A stretch of 37,152 bases of DNA from Clostridia bacterium (GTDB lineage Bacteria > Bacillota > Clostridia > Christensenellales > Borkfalkiaceae), in the NCBI GenBank assembly GCA_900770945.1, contig CAAGME010000026.1:1-37152 (forward strand), written 5' to 3'. Position 1 is the first letter of the stretch, and every line of letters starts with the position of its first letter. The translations under genes were made by a program, and so were the position numbers. The notes below the pieces were generated by a model. That model was given only the letters and a program-made list of their open reading frames with translations. It searched no databases and had not been told where the DNA came from. Below, piece by piece: positions 34,384 through 37,152 of the stretch.

Positions 34384-34704
34384 ATGAAAGAAAAACAGAA
34401 AAAACCGCAAAGAATTATTTTAAAAGACGCACCCGAAAAAGCGGCGGCGAAAGATACGGTTGAGAGGGCTTCGGTCGGCAAAACTTTGTCCGACGAGGCG
34501 AGGGCGATAAAAGAAAGGCTTTGTTCGGAACTGAGAAGTTCCGGGCTTACGGCGGCGGAAATTTCCGTTAAGATAGGCGTTTCGCCCGAAATGGTAACGC
34601 AGTACATGACGACCGACAAAATGCCGCGGCTCGAAACTTTCGCGCGCATTTGCAAGGAACTCGACCTTTCCCCGGCGTACATTCTCGGGCTTGCCGAATA
34701 TTGA
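34384..34704 (+). CDS. XRE-family helix-turn-helix regulator
   Basis: 106 residues. A charged Lys-rich N-terminal 35 residues precede an HTH_3/XRE domain (about 40-104): LRSSGLTAAEISVKIGVSPE forms the first helices, MVTQYMTTDKMPRLETF the recognition part, LDLSPAYILGLAEY the closing helix. It likely represses the divergent membrane-protein gene and perhaps itself. No clear ribosome site precedes the ATG. A TATAAT at 34371-34376 lies only 7 bp ahead, so the message may be leaderless if that box is used. Confidence 0.85.
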   Translation: MKEKQKKPQRIILKDAPEKAAAKDTVERASVGKTLSDEARAIKERLCSELRSSGLTAAEISVKIGVSPEMVTQYMTTDKMPRLETFARICKELDLSPAYILGLAEY

Positions 34705-34813
34705 TTTTTTATTTTTTTATAGGATTTTGGGCTTTGGTTTAGAGGTTTTTGTTTTAGGTTTTACGTTAGGCGAATTTTAATCGCTTATTTGTCGTTTATT
34801 TGAAAAAAAATTT

Positions 34814-34852
34814 AACGCTCCGCTTTGTTTTGTCAAGGCGGAGCGTTTTTAA
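34814..34852. terminator. Bidirectional terminator between the XRE gene and the fic operon
   Basis: AACGCTCCGC (34814-34823) pairs with GCGGAGCGTT (34838-34847), followed by T on the plus strand and preceded by A8 and TTT, which serves the minus strand. The rest of 34705-35029 is T-rich and holds the 19-bp repeats listed separately. Confidence 0.85.
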
Positions 34853-34940
34853 AACGTTGTTTTTGTGTGTTGTTTATGTTATTTTTCTGCAATTTATCGC
34901 CTAATTTGCGGGCGTGAAAGTTTTCATAAAACGCTTCTTA

Positions 34941-34991
34941 CACATTTTTAGAGCGAATATTTTACAAGATTGCACATTTTTAGAGCGAATA
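34941..34991. repeat. 19-bp direct repeat pair
   Basis: CACATTTTTAGAGCGAATA occurs at 34941-34959 and 34973-34991, 32 bp apart start to start (three helix turns). It lies just beyond the stop of the minus-strand gene at 35030. No gene is seen here. Function unknown. Confidence 0.8.
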
Positions 34992-35029
34992 AACTTGCAA
35001 AACAACACATAATTCGAAAAAAAGATGTG

Positions 35030-35365
35030 TCATTTGTCGTAATTTGCTTGTATGTGCATATATAAAGCTATAAAGGATTCGATGTCGCGAACGCTTTCTA
35101 TTTTTTTAACGATATGCCAATCTTCGAGATAAAAGCCGAAAGCTTTGGCTATTGTTTTCAGCTCGCTTTCGTTAAGGTCGCAGCCGATGCCGTTAGCTAT
35201 TTCCGCGCCGTCGTTAATATACGCTTCGCCGTTTTCTTCGTATAAAATGAGCGAAACGCCCTCAAAGCCTCTGTCAAAAAGTCCCGTTTTCACTTCAAAA
35301 ATTTTGCTTTTGCCGGCTATTTCGAATTTTTCACTAATTGATTTCACTGCCGTTACGATATCCAT
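35030..35365 (-). CDS. Small protein encoded downstream of fic, DUF1828-like
   Basis: 111 residues, alpha/beta, no signal peptide. VSLILYEENGEAYINDGAEI resembles the strand-turn with a final (N/D)DG seen in DUF1828-type proteins, but this is a weak match. Its ribosome site (AAGGAG) overlaps the fic stop codon and the ATG lies 16 bp beyond, so the two are one operon. It could regulate or be modified by the Fic protein, or be unrelated cargo. The true function is not readable. Confidence 0.72.
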   Translation of the reverse strand: MDIVTAVKSISEKFEIAGKSKIFEVKTGLFDRGFEGVSLILYEENGEAYINDGAEIANGIGCDLNESELKTIAKAFGFYLEDWHIVKKIESVRDIESFIALYMHIQANYDK

Positions 35366-35381
35366 ACCCGCTTTTTTCTCC

Positions 35382-36437
35382 TTAAAGTTGTTTGTTGCGG
35401 AGATACTTTACGTTTCTTGCGGAGCCGATTTTTATAATTTTTCCGTCTTTTATCATTTTTCCGATAACGGCTTCGATTGTGGTCGGGCTTACGTCGGGTA
35501 AAATTTCGCAAATTTCTCTTTTAGAAATGGGGGTGAGGCTGTTTAAGATTGTAGCTTCGACCCTTGACGATTTGGAAACTCTTCCTTCGTTTGCTACGGA
35601 AAACCGTTTGTCGAGTTCTTTGTAGCATGCGTATAGCATTGACAAAAAGTTTTCGATGAACGGGAAATAATCGTTTTTATTTTCGTGCCAACCTGTCGAA
35701 GAAAGCCTTAAGGCTTCATAATATAAGCCTTTGTATTTGTTTATTTGTTCTTCGAAAGAAACATATTTGCCGGCGTCGAAACCGGTTTTATATAATAATA
35801 ACAATGAAAGCAATCTTGACATTCTTCCGTTGCCGTCGCGAAACGGGTGAATGCACAAAAAGTCAAGTATAACGCAAGGAATAAGCAATAATTGATTTAT
35901 TTCCGAATCGTTCGCGGCGGACAAAAAAGAGAGAATAAGTTGCTGCATTGCGTGGTTTGTTTGGCTTGCCGGTGTGGGCGCAAAGCGTATTCTTCTATCG
36001 CCGTTCGCGGCGACTTCTATAATGGCGTTGTCAAAATCCTTGTATTTTCCGCCGTATTCGTAACCCGTGGGCGACAACAGAATTTCATGCAAACGCAGAA
36101 TATCGCTTTCGTTGAAGCCGATATAAGGGTAGTTTGTGTGAATTTCGTTCAATGCGTCGCGATAGCCCGCGATTTCCGCTTCGTCATGGTTTAACGGTGC
36201 GCTACTTCTCGTTACGATTGCTTTTATGCGCTCGTCGCTGGTGATTATGCCTTCTATCGCGTTCGAACTTTTTACGGACTGAATCCTCGCTATTTTTTCA
36301 AGCTCGGTAAACACTTTTAAGTTTTTTTCTTTTCGAACGTTTGCCATCGTTTTTAACGAATAAATGCTCGTTGTCATATTTAATATTTTTGCCGAAACAC
36401 CGTTGTTTTTCAGAAACGAATAGTCGAATATGTGCAT
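35382..36437 (-). CDS. fic: Fic-domain protein with N-terminal inhibitory motif and C-terminal winged helix
   Basis: 351 residues. Fic enzymes transfer AMP (or another nucleotide part) to hydroxyl groups of target proteins. The catalytic loop HPFRDGNGRMSR (197-208) is complete, with His197 as the base. The inhibitory helix S-x-x-x-E-G is present as SNAIEG (58-63), so it belongs to the self-restrained class with the inhibitor upstream in the same chain. Residues about 290-350 (ILNSLTPISKREICEIL, TTIEAVIGKMIKDGKI) form a winged helix, which suggests DNA binding and autoregulation. AAAGGAG precedes the ATG. The promoter region carries duplicated operator-like motifs. Confidence 0.93.
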   Translation of the reverse strand: MHIFDYSFLKNNGVSAKILNMTTSIYSLKTMANVRKEKNLKVFTELEKIARIQSVKSSNAIEGIITSDERIKAIVTRSSAPLNHDEAEIAGYRDALNEIHTNYPYIGFNESDILRLHEILLSPTGYEYGGKYKDFDNAIIEVAANGDRRIRFAPTPASQTNHAMQQLILSFLSAANDSEINQLLLIPCVILDFLCIHPFRDGNGRMSRLLSLLLLYKTGFDAGKYVSFEEQINKYKGLYYEALRLSSTGWHENKNDYFPFIENFLSMLYACYKELDKRFSVANEGRVSKSSRVEATILNSLTPISKREICEILPDVSPTTIEAVIGKMIKDGKIIKIGSARNVKYLRNKQL

Positions 36438-36450
36438 ATAGTAACTCCTT

Positions 36451-36565
36451 TATCTGCATATATTATACTCGAAAATGTGCAGATAGTCAAGCTTAAAATA
36501 AAAGTATCTGCATATTTTTTGTCGATTTATATGCAGATATTATAGATGAATGTGCAGATAGTCAA
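36451..36565 (-). promoter_or_regulatory. fic: Duplicated promoter-operator region of fic
   Basis: Minus-strand promoter 1: TTGACT (36490-36485), 17-bp spacer, TATAAT (36467-36462). A related module upstream: TTGACT (36565-36560), 15-bp spacer, TATAAT (36544-36539). The 11-mer TATCTGCA(T/C)AT occurs five times, at 36451-36461, 36475-36485, 36505-36515, 36529-36539 and 36550-36560, in both orientations. It overlaps the boxes and spacers. This is what a repressor-controlled, autoregulated gene looks like. Confidence 0.75.
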
Positions 36566-36626
36566 ATGCAAATTGAGTTGAGAATATATTATTTTTATCG
36601 AAATATGAAAAAGTCAACATAAGTTG

Positions 36627-36655
36627 TTGCTTTTTTTTGCGAAATATTATATACT
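36627..36655 (+). promoter_or_regulatory. Promoter of tRNA-Ser
   Basis: TTGCTT (36627-36632), 17-bp spacer, TATACT (36650-36655), about 65 bp ahead of the mature tRNA. Confidence 0.65.
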
Positions 36656-36719
36656 TTTACGGTAATCAAAGGAAAGTTTGCCGCAAAAAGAGTGCATACG
36701 GCAAGCGAGAAGATTTTAC

Positions 36720-36808
36720 GGAGGAGTATCGAAGCGGTCACAACGAGGCGGTCTTGAAAACCGTTTGGGGGCAACCCCACGCAGGTTCGAATCCTGTCTC
36801 CTCCGCCA
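36720..36808 (+). tRNA. tRNA-Ser, anticodon UGA
   Basis: Acceptor GGAGGAG (36720-36726) pairs with CTCCTCC (36798-36804), then discriminator G and an encoded CCA (36806-36808). The anticodon loop CTTGAAA (36753-36759) gives TGA at 36755-36757. A long variable arm (GGGGGCAACCCC region) and the T-loop GGTTCGAATCC are present, as expected for a class II serine tRNA. Confidence 0.97.
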
Positions 36809-36813
36809 AAACC

Positions 36814-36844
36814 AGAAAATCCCGCATTTTATGCGGGATTTTCT
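36814..36844 (+). terminator. Perfect 14-bp hairpin behind tRNA-Ser
   Basis: AGAAAATCCCGCAT (36814-36827), loop TTT, ATGCGGGATTTTCT (36831-36844), then GTGTTTT. Likely tRNA terminator. The pairing can extend on both sides into a near-perfect inverted repeat of about 35 bp that includes the 3' end of the tRNA. The hairpin core recurs at 36993. Confidence 0.8.
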
Positions 36845-37124
36845 GTGTTTTGGCGGAGGAGACAGAGCTGAAGAGGTTCCTTGTGGTTCGCGTGTCGGCG
36901 GTAAGCCGACATACGCCGAGGGGCTCCCGCGCTTGCGCGGGAAACGGCGTTATCCTGTCTCCGTTAAAAGAAAAAGTTAAGAGAAAGCCGGTCCCGCATT
37001 TTATGCGGGATTTTCTGGTTTTTGCGGAGGAGACGGAGATGAAGAGGTTCCTTGTGGTTCGCGTGTCGGCTCTGCCGACATACGCCGAGGGGCTCCCGCT
37101 TGCGGGAAACGGCGTTATCCTGTC
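36821..37124 (+). repeat. Tandem 172-bp structured repeat behind tRNA-Ser, two copies
   Basis: Copy A 36821-36962 and copy B 36993-37124 start exactly 172 bp apart. Each has the CCCGCATTTTATGCGGG hairpin, a conserved GAAGAGGTTCCTTGTGGTTC stretch, a GTCGGC hairpin, and an ACGCCG/CGGCGT stem enclosing a CCCGC hairpin. Copy A also closes with GGAGACAG (36858-36865) against CTGTCTCC (36955-36962). The loops and one stem length differ between copies, but pairing is kept. More copies may follow beyond the window. The one long ORF across copy A overlaps the tRNA and is not a gene. Confidence 0.8.
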
Positions 37125-37152
37125 TTTTAAATTTAAGCAAGGCTCAATGCCT

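Noticed and set aside
36451..36565. CRISPR-like array ahead of fic
   Set aside because: The 11-bp motifs are in both orientations, unevenly spaced, and overlap promoter boxes; no spacers or cas genes.
36678..36980. 100-residue ORF across tRNA-Ser and the first structured repeat
   Set aside because: It overlaps the tRNA, has no ribosome site and no recognisable product. The sequence is better explained as structured DNA or RNA.

Overview
The window is about 37 kb of a Gram-positive, Bacillota (clostridial) chromosome. The evidence is the strong AGGAGG-type ribosome sites, the LytTR/AgrC-type two-component pair, lipobox signal peptides, many cell-surface repeat proteins of the InlB-B, MBG/YDG and CxxCG kinds, and a tRNA-Ser with an encoded CCA. 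The mix of anchored plant-glycan-type enzymes and repetitive surface lipoproteins suggests an uncultured gut or rumen clostridium, perhaps Christensenellales-like. That last step is inference.

Layout. (1) 1-1711: a truncated IS200-type transposase runs straight into the 3' two thirds of a GH3 glycosidase gene that ends in a strong terminator. (2) 1776-3985: a LytTR response regulator and an AgrC-like membrane histidine kinase, from one promoter with a hairpin-rich leader. (3) 4134-14511: a seven-ORF operon. It holds a 41-residue small protein, a surface protein with tandem carbohydrate-binding-like modules broken by a 25-bp duplication, an intact paralogue of it as a lipoprotein, a GH141-like beta-helix lipoprotein, a CBM9-like lipoprotein, and a domain-swapped GH3 enzyme anchored in the membrane at both ends. 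It ends in the same terminator as region 1. (4) 14545-17494, minus strand: an orphan sugar-type solute-binding lipoprotein and a membrane-spanning Cache/LuxR-type regulator, facing the operon. (5) 17804-30194: two zinc-ribbon proteins, then a run of large surface proteins. One is broken by one extra A. The last is a lipoprotein that carries what looks like EF-Tu domains II and III without the GTPase domain. (6) 30514-34704: a secreted, membrane-anchored transglutaminase-like protein, an unknown membrane protein, and a divergent XRE regulator with a palindrome inside the promoter spacer. (7) 35030-36565: a self-inhibited Fic protein and a small partner gene under duplicated promoter-operator modules. 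(8) 36627-37152: tRNA-Ser(UGA), followed by a tandem, strongly structured 172-bp repeat.

How the genes fit together: region 3 reads as a surface system for binding and cutting a polysaccharide. The small-protein promoter and the two flanking signal-transduction pairs (LytTR/AgrC and SBP/LuxR) are the natural regulators. Regions 5 and 6 form a surface-protein island. The most unusual items are the EF-Tu-tail lipoprotein (28188-30194), the structured repeat array behind tRNA-Ser, and the duplicated fic operators.
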